64,000 nucleotides of DNA from Muribaculaceae bacterium (lineage in GTDB: Bacteria; Bacteroidota; Bacteroidia; Bacteroidales; Muribaculaceae). This document shows, one piece after another, positions 1 through 8,187 of this stretch. Each line of letters starts with the position of its first letter. Positions within the stretch are counted from its first letter, which is position 1. The notes beneath the pieces were generated by a model that was not told the origin of the DNA, searched no databases, and saw only the letters and a program-made list of their open reading frames with translations. Location of the stretch: contig JAFVPD010000004.1 of the NCBI GenBank assembly GCA_017505535.1, positions 19,173 through 83,172 of the forward strand. The letters run 5' to 3'. The position numbers and the translations under genes were made by a program.

Positions 1-3000
1 ACAATGGTCATGACGTCGGCAACAACCCCTTCGTTTTCAGTGGGGAGTGTAACAACAACGTCTTTAGACATGCCCGGAGCAATCATTGCCGGAGCAATGT
101 TGGCAAATTTAACGGCATTGTTGGCCAATGCGATAGATTCAACCGCGAGCGAGTCTTTACCATTGTTTTTAATGGTTACGGGGAGTTGAGCTACTGAAGT
201 GCGGAATACTTTACCGAAGTTGATGTCCTTTTGGTTGAGAGCCGCCATCGGAGCGAGTGATTCACCTGTGATTGTAGCATCAAAGTGAATATATGAAGTT
301 CCGGATTTGGGGTCGTTGCTCATTACCACGATGTTGTTGAATGTTTCACCTGCAACCATGTTTTCATTGGCTTGCAATGTGGCAGTGAGAGTAACGCTTT
401 CGCCAGGGTTAACGATACCAAATGCAGGAGTAATGTTTGTTACAAAGTTGGCTTTGGGAGCCATGAATTTCACCGATGATTGGTGGGTGAATTGTGTGTA
501 AATGTCGCCTGCAGGGTCATCGTTATTTCCCCAATAGTCGGCAATGTCGGCCGATGTTACCACAACGGGATCCTCTCCGGCTTGGTCTTTAAGACCGCAG
601 AATAGGGTAGAACCGTCTTGGAATAGGCTTTGTGACATTGGGTCGTAGTTGTCGTAGAAGATTTCAATGTCACCATTTGCCGAAAGCATAATGCGGAATG
701 AGATGGGGGCATATTCTTGGTCGTAAACAAGAGCCAAAACGTTAGAGAAGTTTACTACAAATTTGCCATCTTGTTTTGCATACTCAATTTTTGAGTTGGC
801 GTTAAGTGCAAGTTGGTAACCATAGGCCGAGATGTAGGGAACATCGGTGAGGCGTTCTGAACTTTCGGTCAATGGGGGGTAGTAACTGAGTTCTCCGAGT
901 TTAAGAGCCAATCCGCCATAGCTTGAAATGTAGATTTGCTCATATTCTTTACCATAGAATGGGAATGCAAATCCCAAGTCGATGGCTCCTGAGAGATAGG
1001 TGTTGTCGTTAAACAACGAAGTGATGTCGGTGCCTCCGATGAGTGTAGGATTACCGTCGTAGGCAAAGTCGGTGGCTCCGTTGAGGTTGGTCAATACTGT
1101 GTAGCCAAATTTGTGAGCGGCTTTGCCTTGGCTTTCAAGCTGTTGATCAGAGAATTTGGGCAATACATATTCGAGAGGGTAGTTACCTTCGTTTTTGATT
1201 GTAAATTCTTTGGTGATAGCTTCAGCTGCAATGTCAAGAGTGTCACATGCGATTGTGTCGGGGTCGATAACAATCTTGGCCGGGTCGGTGGCGGTACCGG
1301 TAACGGTTACATTAAACACTGTAGTGTTGTCGGAGTGTTTGAATGAAATGGTTCCGGTGTGGCTTCCTGCTGCTTGTGGGGTGAATGAAACGTCAAATTT
1401 TTGAGCCGAACGAGCGGGGAAACCACCGCTGATATATGTTGGCGCTTTGAAGTGTTCGGAGTTGCAAGATATTTTGTTGCCACTCAAAGACCCATAGTAT
1501 CCAAATGGTCCGTAACCTTCGTTGTAAACTTCAACAGTGAGAGTTTTTGTTTCTCCCACAAGAAGTGAACCGAAGTTGACAACTTTGGCAGGAGTCATTA
1601 CGGGCAAATTGCCTTTGACGGTCAATGTGACGGGGATAACGGTTGTATTGGCCTCGCTTTCATTGGTTTTGAATCGGAGGTTGAATTTATATGTACCATT
1701 AACGAGAGGTTGTCCATCGTTGGCAATTGTTACTGCTTGAGACTCATTGTATTTTACTGTTCCTTCAGATGGGGTCAATGTCATGATTGTGCTCCAATCA
1801 GGGTTTTGGCTCATCGCAGTAATAGCCCATACTGCTTTGTTTGAAACCACTTCGTAGGGAGAACCTTTGAGCGCATCGGCAAGTGTTGACCATGTTTTAC
1901 CCATGTCGTTACTCATGTAGCAGTAAGATGGATAGGTTGAGTTGTCGGTAATTGCAAGACCCAATGGATAGGCTTTTTCTTGTGTGGGGAAGTGTACCAC
2001 AACCCAGAATGATTCACCGGGAGCAAAGTGGATTTGCTCAGTGAGACGCATAACCATGTCAGAATAGAAGTAGCTTGGGGTTACTTCGGCGAGAAGATTA
2101 GCGCTTGAAATACCGTTTCCGTTATAGATTCGAAGTATGGGGGTGTCACCGTTATTGCTCCATACTTTAACCGCTGTGAGGTTGAATCCATCGGGATATT
2201 GGCTTGCATCAACATGGAACCATTGAGCCATTGAGTTGGGCAATGATGTGTCGGCTTCACCGATTGATGCGTATGTTTCGTTGTAATATTTCCAGTTGCG
2301 AGGGTAGTCGGTTGCTTTGAAATCGGCTGTGCTGTAAACTTCGTTGGCAGCATAGGGCTCAGCGCCGATTTTTCCGCTATAGCCTTTCACCAATCCTGGG
2401 GTCACTTTGTCAAGTGAATAAGTTGAAATTGACGATTGAGTTGTTTTCAATGACGCACTCCATTTCAACAAACCTTCATCGAGATTGCTGATGTTGAATG
2501 TTGCGCTTGCAGTAGTAGCATTGGCTGCATTGAGTGTCATTGACAAGCTTGACTTGTCAACTTTCATTTTTGGACCGGCATTGGTGGTTGCTGAAATCAC
2601 AGGCGAGAGTGCCGATGAATTACCCCAACGGTCAACGGCTTTGATGGCAATATAGTAGGTTGTCAATGGTGACAATCCTCCTAATTCGTAGCTGAACAAA
2701 TCGCCTGATGCTGCAAATTTTGTGTCAACGGCTACACTATTGAATGTAGAGAGGTCGCTTTCTGCAGTAATTTCGCTTGTGCTGTAATAAACGATGTGGT
2801 GATTAACACTTCCGTCGTTTGATGCAGGGATTGTCCATTGAAGAGTGATGTTGTCTTGTGCCGGTAATGCGATAATTGAGGCTACGGCTTCGGGAGCTGT
2901 GCCTTCGGTGTTCATTTGCAATGCTTTTGCTGCGTCAATGTATCCGGCACCATGGAGCCCTTCTTTGCCTTCGTTGTAGGCATAAAGGTCGTTAACCGAA

Positions 3001-4442
3001 GTGAGGATTTGTTGACGAATGGTTTCAGCGGGCATTGTAGCGCTACCATATTTAGAGGCAACGAGTGCTGCGATACCTGTTACGTGTGGTGTAGCCATTG
3101 AGGTTCCTTCGTTGTAGCCATATTGGTCGTTAGGAAGAGTACTCAATACACCTCCGGCATCGCCATAGTCAAGCAAACCACCGGGAGCAACGATGTCAAC
3201 CCATGAGCCATAGTTTGAGTATGATGCAATTGTATAGTCACATGTCATTGACCCTACGGCTACGACTGGTTCATAGCATGCAGGGTAGAAGTTGCCATGA
3301 GCGCCATCATTACCTGTTGCAAAGAACATCACACCACCGCTCAAGTTGCGTTGTGCTTTGGTGGTAGCAAGGTCGTTTTCGTTCTCGGTTTTTGTTCCGA
3401 TGAAGTAGTCGATTGCGTCAAGCACGTCTTGTTCATAATATCCATCGGTAGCCCAACCCCATGAACAGTTGGCGATTGAAGCACCGCGGTTGGCTGCATA
3501 AACGATTGATGCGGCAAAATCGCCTTCGCCCGAGCCTGAACGTGAGTCAAATACTTGAACTGAGAGGAGGCTTACGCCTGAGTTGGCACTGCCATCACCA
3601 CCGGCGATACCTGCAACACCTTTGCCGTTGTTGTTAACTGCAGCAACAGTTCCGGCGACGTGTGTACCATGAGCATGGGGATATACGTCCTTTGTGCCTG
3701 TACAGAAGTTCCAGCCATATACGTCATCGACATATCCGTTACCATCATCATCGACACCGGCAACACCATTTTGCTCAGCCGTGTTGAGGAGCACGTTGGC
3801 AGCAAGGTCTTCGTGGGTATAGTCAATCCCACCGTCGATAATAGCTACGACAATCTCTTTTTTACCGGTTGTGGTTTTCCACGCTTCAAAAAGATTGATG
3901 TCGGCACCGGCTTTGCTACCGCCCAATGAACCTGTGTTGTTGTAGTGCCATTGGTTGGGCAAACGAGGGTCATTGAAGGGCATCTCGCTGGGGCGCACGG
4001 TAGAAAGTGTGTTGACGGTCTTGAATTGACCGAGACCTTCTTTCAACACCATGGGCACTTTGCAAGTGGCTACTTGCACGCCTGCAGCTTGACCAAAGAT
4101 GAGCTTTGCTTCAAGAGGGTTGATACTTTCGTCAAACGACACTTCATACCAACGGTCAAGTCCGTAGAGTGCCATTCGACTTTCATTAGCAGGTGCATAG
4201 GGGAACACTCTGCGAATGCTGGAAGCTTTGACTTTTTGTGCGGCCACGTCAAGTGTGTGTACTCCTGTTGTGAGCACGCCATTGGCTTTGACGCGAGGTG
4301 CAATTCCCACTTCTTTGGCGGCGGCATCTTGCAATTTGATGCGAATCACGCCTTTTGTGGGTGTCAAAGTTTCAGCTTGTGCAAATGCGCTGAATGCCAA
4401 TACGGCAATCAGCATCAAAAATCTTGAAATGATTTTTTGCAT
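1..4442 (-). CDS. Secreted subtilisin-like (S8) serine protease with long beta-rich C-terminal part; 3' end outside window
   Basis: At least 1480 residues, open to the left edge of the window, so the C-terminus is missing. A signal peptide (about residues 1-20, ending AFSAFAQA) predicts export. The catalytic triad is visible: Asp203 in AIIDGGIDY, His261 in HAHGTHVAG and Ser448 in EGTSMATPH, which is diagnostic of peptidase family S8. Residues 20-190 are probably a propeptide. A fibronectin-III-like module follows (about 515-605), and then repeated ASH/choice-of-anchor-type beta domains, for instance near 947 (NFGSLLVGET), 1054 and 1397 (INFGKVFRTS). Such proteins are secreted or surface proteases; the substrate cannot be read from sequence. 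A type IX sorting domain could lie in the missing end (inference). It is monocistronic and divergent from the next gene. Confidence 0.93.
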   Translation of the reverse strand, partial: MQKIISRFLMLIAVLAFSAFAQAETLTPTKGVIRIKLQDAAAKEVGIAPRVKANGVLTTGVHTLDVAAQKVKASSIRRVFPYAPANESRMALYGLDRWYEVSFDESINPLEAKLIFGQAAGVQVATCKVPMVLKEGLGQFKTVNTLSTVRPSEMPFNDPRLPNQWHYNNTGSLGGSKAGADINLFEAWKTTTGKKEIVVAIIDGGIDYTHEDLAANVLLNTAEQNGVAGVDDDGNGYVDDVYGWNFCTGTKDVYPHAHGTHVAGTVAAVNNNGKGVAGIAGGDGSANSGVSLLSVQVFDSRSGSGEGDFAASIVYAANRGASIANCSWGWATDGYYEQDVLDAIDYFIGTKTENENDLATTKAQRNLSGGVMFFATGNDGAHGNFYPACYEPVVAVGSMTCDYTIASYSNYGSWVDIVAPGGLLDYGDAGGVLSTLPNDQYGYNEGTSMATPHVTGIAALVASKYGSATMPAETIRQQILTSVNDLYAYNEGKEGLHGAGYIDAAKALQMNTEGTAPEAVASIIALPAQDNITLQWTIPASNDGSVNHHIVYYSTSEITAESDLSTFNSVAVDTKFAASGDLFSYELGGLSPLTTYYIAIKAVDRWGNSSALSPVISATTNAGPKMKVDKSSLSMTLNAANATTASATFNISNLDEGLLKWSASLKTTQSSISTYSLDKVTPGLVKGYSGKIGAEPYAANEVYSTADFKATDYPRNWKYYNETYASIGEADTSLPNSMAQWFHVDASQYPDGFNLTAVKVWSNNGDTPILRIYNGNGISSANLLAEVTPSYFYSDMVMRLTEQIHFAPGESFWVVVHFPTQEKAYPLGLAITDNSTYPSYCYMSNDMGKTWSTLADALKGSPYEVVSNKAVWAITAMSQNPDWSTIMTLTPSEGTVKYNESQAVTIANDGQPLVNGTYKFNLRFKTNESEANTTVIPVTLTVKGNLPVMTPAKVVNFGSLLVGETKTLTVEVYNEGYGPFGYYGSLSGNKISCNSEHFKAPTYISGGFPARSAQKFDVSFTPQAAGSHTGTISFKHSDNTTVFNVTVTGTATDPAKIVIDPDTIACDTLDIAAEAITKEFTIKNEGNYPLEYVLPKFSDQQLESQGKAAHKFGYTVLTNLNGATDFAYDGNPTLIGGTDITSLFNDNTYLSGAIDLGFAFPFYGKEYEQIYISSYGGLALKLGELSYYPPLTESSERLTDVPYISAYGYQLALNANSKIEYAKQDGKFVVNFSNVLALVYDQEYAPISFRIMLSANGDIEIFYDNYDPMSQSLFQDGSTLFCGLKDQAGEDPVVVTSADIADYWGNNDDPAGDIYTQFTHQSSVKFMAPKANFVTNITPAFGIVNPGESVTLTATLQANENMVAGETFNNIVVMSNDPKSGTSYIHFDATITGESLAPMAALNQKDINFGKVFRTSVAQLPVTIKNNGKDSLAVESIALANNAVKFANIAPAMIAPGMSKDVVVTLPTENEGVVADVMTI

Positions 4443-4543
4443 GAGTCTGAAAAATGTTTGATTAATAAATGTTGTTTATTTTGAGTTTTTGATTGAGTCA
4501 ATTGCTTGAAAAAGGAGCAAAAGATGCAGTCGCAAAATTCGTA

Positions 4544-4551
4544 CAAAGATA
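4544..4551 (-). promoter_or_regulatory. Possible -7 element for the S8 protease gene
   Basis: On the minus strand this reads TATCTTTG, a full match to the Bacteroidetes -7 consensus TANNTTTG, about 100 bases before the protease start codon. No TTTG lies 19 bases upstream, so it is only half supported. The rest of the 350-base gap (4443-4792) is AT-rich and otherwise holds only the divergent promoter listed next. Confidence 0.4.
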
Positions 4552-4738
4552 CGCAAAATATCTGATACATAGGAGATTTTGCTCTAATTTTATTGCGATA
4601 AACTGCTAATATTCATTTTGTTGCATATAAATGTCTTTTTTATTTTTGCGAATGGATATTTTATACATTTTTATACAATTTAGGGAAATGTGACACTTTA
4701 AGATTTGACAGAATTCCAATCTTATCCTTGTCTTTAAT

Positions 4739-4769
4739 TTTGGAGCAAATCTGATTTATGCTAATTTTG
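4739..4769 (+). promoter_or_regulatory. Bacteroidetes primary-sigma promoter for the threonine aldolase-like gene
   Basis: TTTG at 4739-4742, exactly 19 bases, then TAATTTTG at 4762-4769: a perfect match to TTTG-N19-TANNTTTG. The expected start site is near 4776, giving a leader of about 17 bases before the ATG at 4793. Confidence 0.85.
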
Positions 4770-4792
4770 CAGTGTGATATAATTGGTGTATT

Positions 4793-5818
4793 ATGATTAA
4801 GTTTAATAGTGATTATATGGAGGGTGCTCACCCTCGCATTTTGCAACGTTTGGCGGAGATAAATTTCGACAAAATCTCGGGCTATGGCCTTGACTGCTAT
4901 TGTGATATGGCGCGTGAAAAGATTCTTGGTGCTTGTGAGGCTCCCGATGCTCGGGTTAATTTCCTTGTTGGTGGAACACAGACCAATGCAATTGTAATAG
5001 ATTCAATACTGCGTCATAACGAGGGAGTGGTCTCTCCTGCTACGGGTCACATATGCACTCACGAAGCAGGTGCCATTGAGGCATGTGGGCATAAAGTGCT
5101 ACCTATGGCATGCAAGGAGGGGAAAATCTCGGCTCAAGCACTTGATAGATACCTGAACGAAGTGACTTCGGAGGAATGTGGAATGGAACACGTGGTGGAG
5201 CCACGAATGGTGTATATTTCCAACCCTACGGAGTACGGTACAATCTATAAGTATTCCGAATTGTGTGAGATCCGTGAGGTGTGCAACAAGTATGAATTGA
5301 TGCTTTATGTAGATGGGGCTCGTCTTGGGTATGCTCTTGCTGCTCCCGACAATGATGTAACGTTGCCCGATTTGGCTCGTTTGTGTGATGTGTTTTATAT
5401 TGGAGGCACAAAGGTGGGAGCTTTGTTTGGCGAGGCGGTGGTGATTCTCAATAAGGATATAAAAATGTCAAGAGGCTTGATTAAGAATCGGGGCGCTTTG
5501 CTCGCCAAGGGGTGGTTGCTTGGGGTGCAGTTTGATACACTGTTTACCGACAATCTTTACGTTGAGATTGCAAAAAACGGGGTGGATCAGGCTATGCGAC
5601 TACGAAAAGCGATAGAAGAGAAAGGTTATCCGATTTATCTTGAGAGCACTACCAATCAGCAATTTGTGGTGCTTGAAGATTCAAAAGCCGCAGAATTGGC
5701 CAAATGCGTGGGATTTAACATAATAGAGAAAACCGATGCTAATCACTCGGTGGTGCGTTTCGTTACAAGCTGGGCAACTACCGATGAACAAGTTGATGCT
5801 CTCATAAGTTGTTTGTGA
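4793..5818 (+). CDS. Low-specificity L-threonine aldolase-like PLP enzyme
   Basis: 341 residues, the normal length for a beta-eliminating-lyase/threonine aldolase protein (fold type I PLP enzyme). It would cleave L-threonine or L-allo-threonine to glycine and acetaldehyde in the cytoplasm. The PLP-binding lysine is Lys207 in YIGGTKVGA, and the cofactor-holding aspartate lies in LYVDGARLGYAL. The substrate-loop segment GHICTHEAGAIEA is also typical of the family. The gene stands alone with its own consensus promoter and very short leader. Tryptophanase-type lyases share the fold, but their length and motifs fit less well. Confidence 0.88.
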   Translation: MIKFNSDYMEGAHPRILQRLAEINFDKISGYGLDCYCDMAREKILGACEAPDARVNFLVGGTQTNAIVIDSILRHNEGVVSPATGHICTHEAGAIEACGHKVLPMACKEGKISAQALDRYLNEVTSEECGMEHVVEPRMVYISNPTEYGTIYKYSELCEIREVCNKYELMLYVDGARLGYALAAPDNDVTLPDLARLCDVFYIGGTKVGALFGEAVVILNKDIKMSRGLIKNRGALLAKGWLLGVQFDTLFTDNLYVEIAKNGVDQAMRLRKAIEEKGYPIYLESTTNQQFVVLEDSKAAELAKCVGFNIIEKTDANHSVVRFVTSWATTDEQVDALISCL

Positions 5819-5910
5819 TTGCCGGATCGAGGGGCTCGACATCCCAATTAAGTGCTGAGGAGATGGAAGCACGACGACAGGCGGCGATGGAACGCTACGG
5901 ACTGAAATAA
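5815..5910 (+). CDS. Possible tiny ORF or gene remnant after the aldolase gene
   Basis: A GTG-started frame of 31 codons overlaps the aldolase stop by four bases (GTGA). Its end, EARRQAAMERYGLK, is charged and helix-like and looks protein-like rather than random. There is no recognisable family and no supporting signal besides the overlap. It may be a translationally coupled small protein, a relic, or chance. Confidence 0.22.
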   Translation: MIAGSRGSTSQLSAEEMEARRQAAMERYGLK

Positions 5911-5959
5911 AAACGGCCTCATGAAAACATAAGACCGGTGTTTTGAGGGAAATGAGTGG

Positions 5960-6130
5960 TTACTTCTTTTCTGTAACTTCTTCTTTTTCGGCTTCGTCAA
6001 GCAATTCCTTGAGGAATTCTTTATCTTCTTTGGTTAATTGGCAATTGCTTCGTGTAAAAAAATCCGTAGCCCAATTAATTAATAATCCGAATGGGATTGC
6101 TAACAGAATTAAAATTATAAAATCGTTCAT
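5960..6130 (-). CDS. Small single-span membrane protein, 56 aa
   Basis: This gene is hidden opposite a longer spurious frame. It starts at the ATG at 6130. Residues 3-20 (DFIILILLAIPFGLLINW) form one hydrophobic span. A charged, probably helical tail rich in Lys and Glu follows (LTKEDKEFLKELLDEAEK and onward). The hydrophobic-then-amphipathic pattern and the TATATTTG element just upstream support a real gene. I do not recognise the family and assign no function. It converges with the aldolase gene. Confidence 0.6.
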   Translation of the reverse strand: MNDFIILILLAIPFGLLINWATDFFTRSNCQLTKEDKEFLKELLDEAEKEEVTEKK

Positions 6131-6156
6131 CCAAACTGAGTTTTATTATTTAGACA

Positions 6157-6164
6157 CAAATATA
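6157..6164 (-). promoter_or_regulatory. Possible -7 element for the small membrane protein gene
   Basis: The minus strand reads TATATTTG (TANNTTTG) 27 bases before the start codon at 6130. No good TTTG was found at the expected spacing. Confidence 0.4.
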
Positions 6165-6226
6165 TAAAAAAAGTCTCAATAACCATTGAATTTGTCTGAT
6201 TTTAATATTTTTTGAAAAATAGTTGC

Positions 6227-6234
6227 TATATTTG
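6227..6234 (+). promoter_or_regulatory. Possible -7 element driving the small RNA candidate at 6241
   Basis: TATATTTG matches TANNTTTG exactly. There is no TTTG at the proper distance upstream. The spacing puts transcription start near 6241, at the foot of a nested hairpin. Confidence 0.4.
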
Positions 6235-6240
6235 TGGTGA

Positions 6241-6308
6241 GGATTCCGTGGTTAAGACCACCGATTCCTCGATTGCGGGGGCTAACCATTGGTTAGCCGT
6301 CCGTTTTT
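6241..6308 (+). ncRNA. Candidate small RNA: two hairpins, the second a terminator
   Basis: No frame here looks coding. GAGGA (6239-6243) can pair with TCCTC (6266-6270), enclosing an inner stem GTGGT/ACCAC around a TAAG loop. Eight bases further, GGCTAACC pairs with GGTTAGCC around ATT, followed within five bases by a T-run. A -7 element sits directly upstream. The layout fits an independently transcribed RNA of about 70 bases with an intrinsic terminator. The family is unknown to me. The stretch 6309-6429 holds nothing else I can identify. Confidence 0.45.
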
Positions 6309-6429
6309 ATAGAGTAGACTAAGATAAAAGATAACCGTCTGTGTCACTCAACCAAATTTCTGCCATGTTGTAAAGCGATTGAGCCCAAATGAAACCTGTT
6401 TGCGTCTTGTCGGAAGGTGGTGGGGGATA

Positions 6430-6464
6430 TAAAAGAAAAGCGCCGATTCATTGAATCGGCGCTT
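6430..6464 (-). terminator. Intrinsic terminator after tRNA-Gln
   Basis: A near-perfect 12-base inverted repeat, AGCGCCGATTCA (6439-6450) against TGAATCGGCGCT (6452-6463), is followed on the minus strand by TTTTCTTTT. It lies directly downstream of the tRNA gene. Confidence 0.8.
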
Positions 6465-6471
6465 TGTTGAG

Positions 6472-6542
6472 TTGTCTTACCAGGATTCGAACCTAGACAG
6501 GCAGAACCAAAAACTGCAGTGCTACCATTACACCATAAGACA
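6472..6542 (-). tRNA. tRNA-Gln (anticodon TTG)
   Basis: Read on the minus strand, the seven-base acceptor stem TGTCTTA/TAAGACA pairs perfectly with A as discriminator. The D-arm (GTGTAATGGTAGCAC), the anticodon loop TTTTGGT carrying TTG, and the T-arm GGTTCGAATCC are all present. CCA is not encoded. It is followed by its own terminator and lies just downstream of tyrS on the same strand. Confidence 0.93.
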
Positions 6543-6626
6543 ATCCTCTGCCCAAGTCTTCTGACCTAAAGCGATGCAAAGTTACGCAGTATTTTTTTAC
6601 TGTGCAAATTTTTTGCAAGAAATTTT

Positions 6627-7919
6627 TTATTTAACAATTAGCAAGAAGTAATTTTTCTTGCCTTTTTGTGCAAGTATATACTTGTTGTTGAGTAAGATAT
6701 CGGCTGAAACGGGAACGTTTACGTCGGTGATTTTTTCTTTGTTTATTGAAACGCCACCTTGTTGAGCAAGCTTGCGCAATTCGCCTTTTGAGGGGAAAAC
6801 GGGAGCTTTTTCAGTGAGAAGGTCCACGATTTTTGTGCCGGCTTCAATGTCTTGGCGAGCAATTTCAAATTGAGGTACACCTTCAAACACGGCGAGCAAA
6901 GTATCTTCGTCGATTTTGTGAAGTGTTTCAGAGGCTTTGTTGCTGAAGAGAATTTGTGATGCTTCAACAGCAGCTTCGTAGTCTTCGGCTGAGTGTACCA
7001 TTGTGGTGATTTCTTTTGCAAGACGTTTTTGCAATGGGCGCAATCCGGGGTCTTTGGCTTGCTCGGCAACGAGTTCGTCAATTTCTTCTTTAGAAAGAGC
7101 TGTGAATATCTTGATATATTTTTCAGCATCGTCATCGGCAACGTTGAGCCAGAATTGGTAGAACTTGTAGGGAGAAGTGTAACGTGGGTCGAGCCAAACG
7201 TTTCCGCTTTCGGTTTTACCAAATTTTGTTCCGTCGGCCTTGGTGATGAGAGGGCAAGTGAGTGCGTAGGCTTCTCCACCGACAGTGCGACGAATCAGTT
7301 CGGTACCGGTAGTGATGTTTCCCCATTGGTCTGATCCGCCAAGTTGCAATTTACAGTTTTTCTCTTTGTAGAGAGTGAGGAAGTCATATCCTTGTACCAA
7401 TTGGTAGGAAAATTCGGTGAATGACATTCCTTGTTGAGACTCACCCGAGAGACGTTTCTTCACTGAGTCTTTGGCCATCATGTAGTTGACGGTGATGTGC
7501 TTGCCCACATCGCGAATAAAGTCGAGGAATGAGAAGTTCTTCATCCAGTCGTAGTTGTTTACGAGCTCGGCTGCATTTGGCGCATCGCTGTCAAAGTCAA
7601 GGAACTTGGCAAGTTGTTTTTTAATTGCTTCTTGGTTGTGACGCAATGTTTCTTCGTCAAGAAGTTTGCGCTCTTGGCTTTTCATTGAAGGATCGCCAAT
7701 CATACCGGTAGCACCGCCCACCAAAGCAATGGGTTTGTGTCCGGCACGTTGGAAATGTTTCAACATCATCACTCCCACGAGGTGACCAATGTGTAGTGAA
7801 TCGGCCGTTGGGTCAATGCCTAAGTAGGCCGTAGTCATTTCTTTATTCAATTGTTCTTCGGCGCCGGGCATCACGGTGTGAATCATTCCGCGCCAGGTAA
7901 GTTCTTCTATAAAGTTCAT
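6627..7919 (-). CDS. tyrS: Tyrosyl-tRNA synthetase
   Basis: 430 residues, the normal length for bacterial TyrS (class Ic). It charges tRNA-Tyr with tyrosine in the cytoplasm. The HIGH signature is intact at 43-46, the KMSKS-type loop is KFGKT at 232-236, and the tyrosine/tRNA pocket segment [10 protein letters not shown] is present. The last 70 residues form an S4-type RNA-binding domain ([20 protein letters not shown]), as in the TyrS subgroup with KFGKT. The start [11 protein letters not shown] is the usual one. It is transcribed alone, with a -7 element 31 bases upstream. Confidence 0.97.
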   Translation of the reverse strand: MNFIEELTWRGMIHTVMPGAEEQLNKEMTTAYLGIDPTADSLHIGHLVGVMMLKHFQRAGHKPIALVGGATGMIGDPSMKSQERKLLDEETLRHNQEAIKKQLAKFLDFDSDAPNAAELVNNYDWMKNFSFLDFIRDVGKHITVNYMMAKDSVKKRLSGESQQGMSFTEFSYQLVQGYDFLTLYKEKNCKLQLGGSDQWGNITTGTELIRRTVGGEAYALTCPLITKADGTKFGKTESGNVWLDPRYTSPYKFYQFWLNVADDDAEKYIKIFTALSKEEIDELVAEQAKDPGLRPLQKRLAKEITTMVHSAEDYEAAVEASQILFSNKASETLHKIDEDTLLAVFEGVPQFEIARQDIEAGTKIVDLLTEKAPVFPSKGELRKLAQQGGVSINKEKITDVNVPVSADILLNNKYILAQKGKKNYFLLIVK

Positions 7920-7949
7920 CTTGATGAATTGTTAATCGGTTTTAGCCCA

Positions 7950-7957
7950 CAAAGTTA
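7950..7957 (-). promoter_or_regulatory. Possible -7 element for tyrS
   Basis: The minus strand reads TAACTTTG (TANNTTTG), 31 bases before the tyrS start codon. The -33 element is not clear. No leader structure resembling a T-box was seen. Confidence 0.45.
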
Positions 7958-8150
7958 GTGAAATAATTTTACAATCGATTTAAAAAGCCTCAAAAAAGAG
8001 TTTGATGCTGATGTAATCTTAAGGTGCGAAATGGCTCGTAGGACGCTATTGAATATATAGATAAAGGCATATAATAGTATAATAATGTGTAAAAGTGGTG
8101 GAAAAACGCAGATTTTTGAAAAATATCGGGTTAGTTAGATTTCTTTTTCC

Positions 8151-8158
8151 TAATTTTG
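8151..8158 (+). promoter_or_regulatory. Possible -7 element for topA
   Basis: TAATTTTG matches TANNTTTG and lies 30 bases before the topA ATG. The region 19 bases upstream has no TTTG, so only half of the promoter is supported. Confidence 0.45.
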
Positions 8159-8187
8159 TCGGCTGAAAATTATAAAATAGGATAGTA

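Noticed and set aside
3945..4427. Plus-strand 160-codon frame opposite the S8 protease
   Set aside because: The minus frame carries the signal peptide and protease domain; this one is Cys/His-rich shadow sequence.
6743..7279. 178-codon frame overlapping tyrS in another frame
   Set aside because: tyrS is unambiguous here, and the alternative product is basic, Ser/Lys/Thr-rich and matches no family.
7920..8187. T-box or other riboswitch before tyrS or topA
   Set aside because: No specifier loop, antiterminator or known aptamer pattern could be traced.
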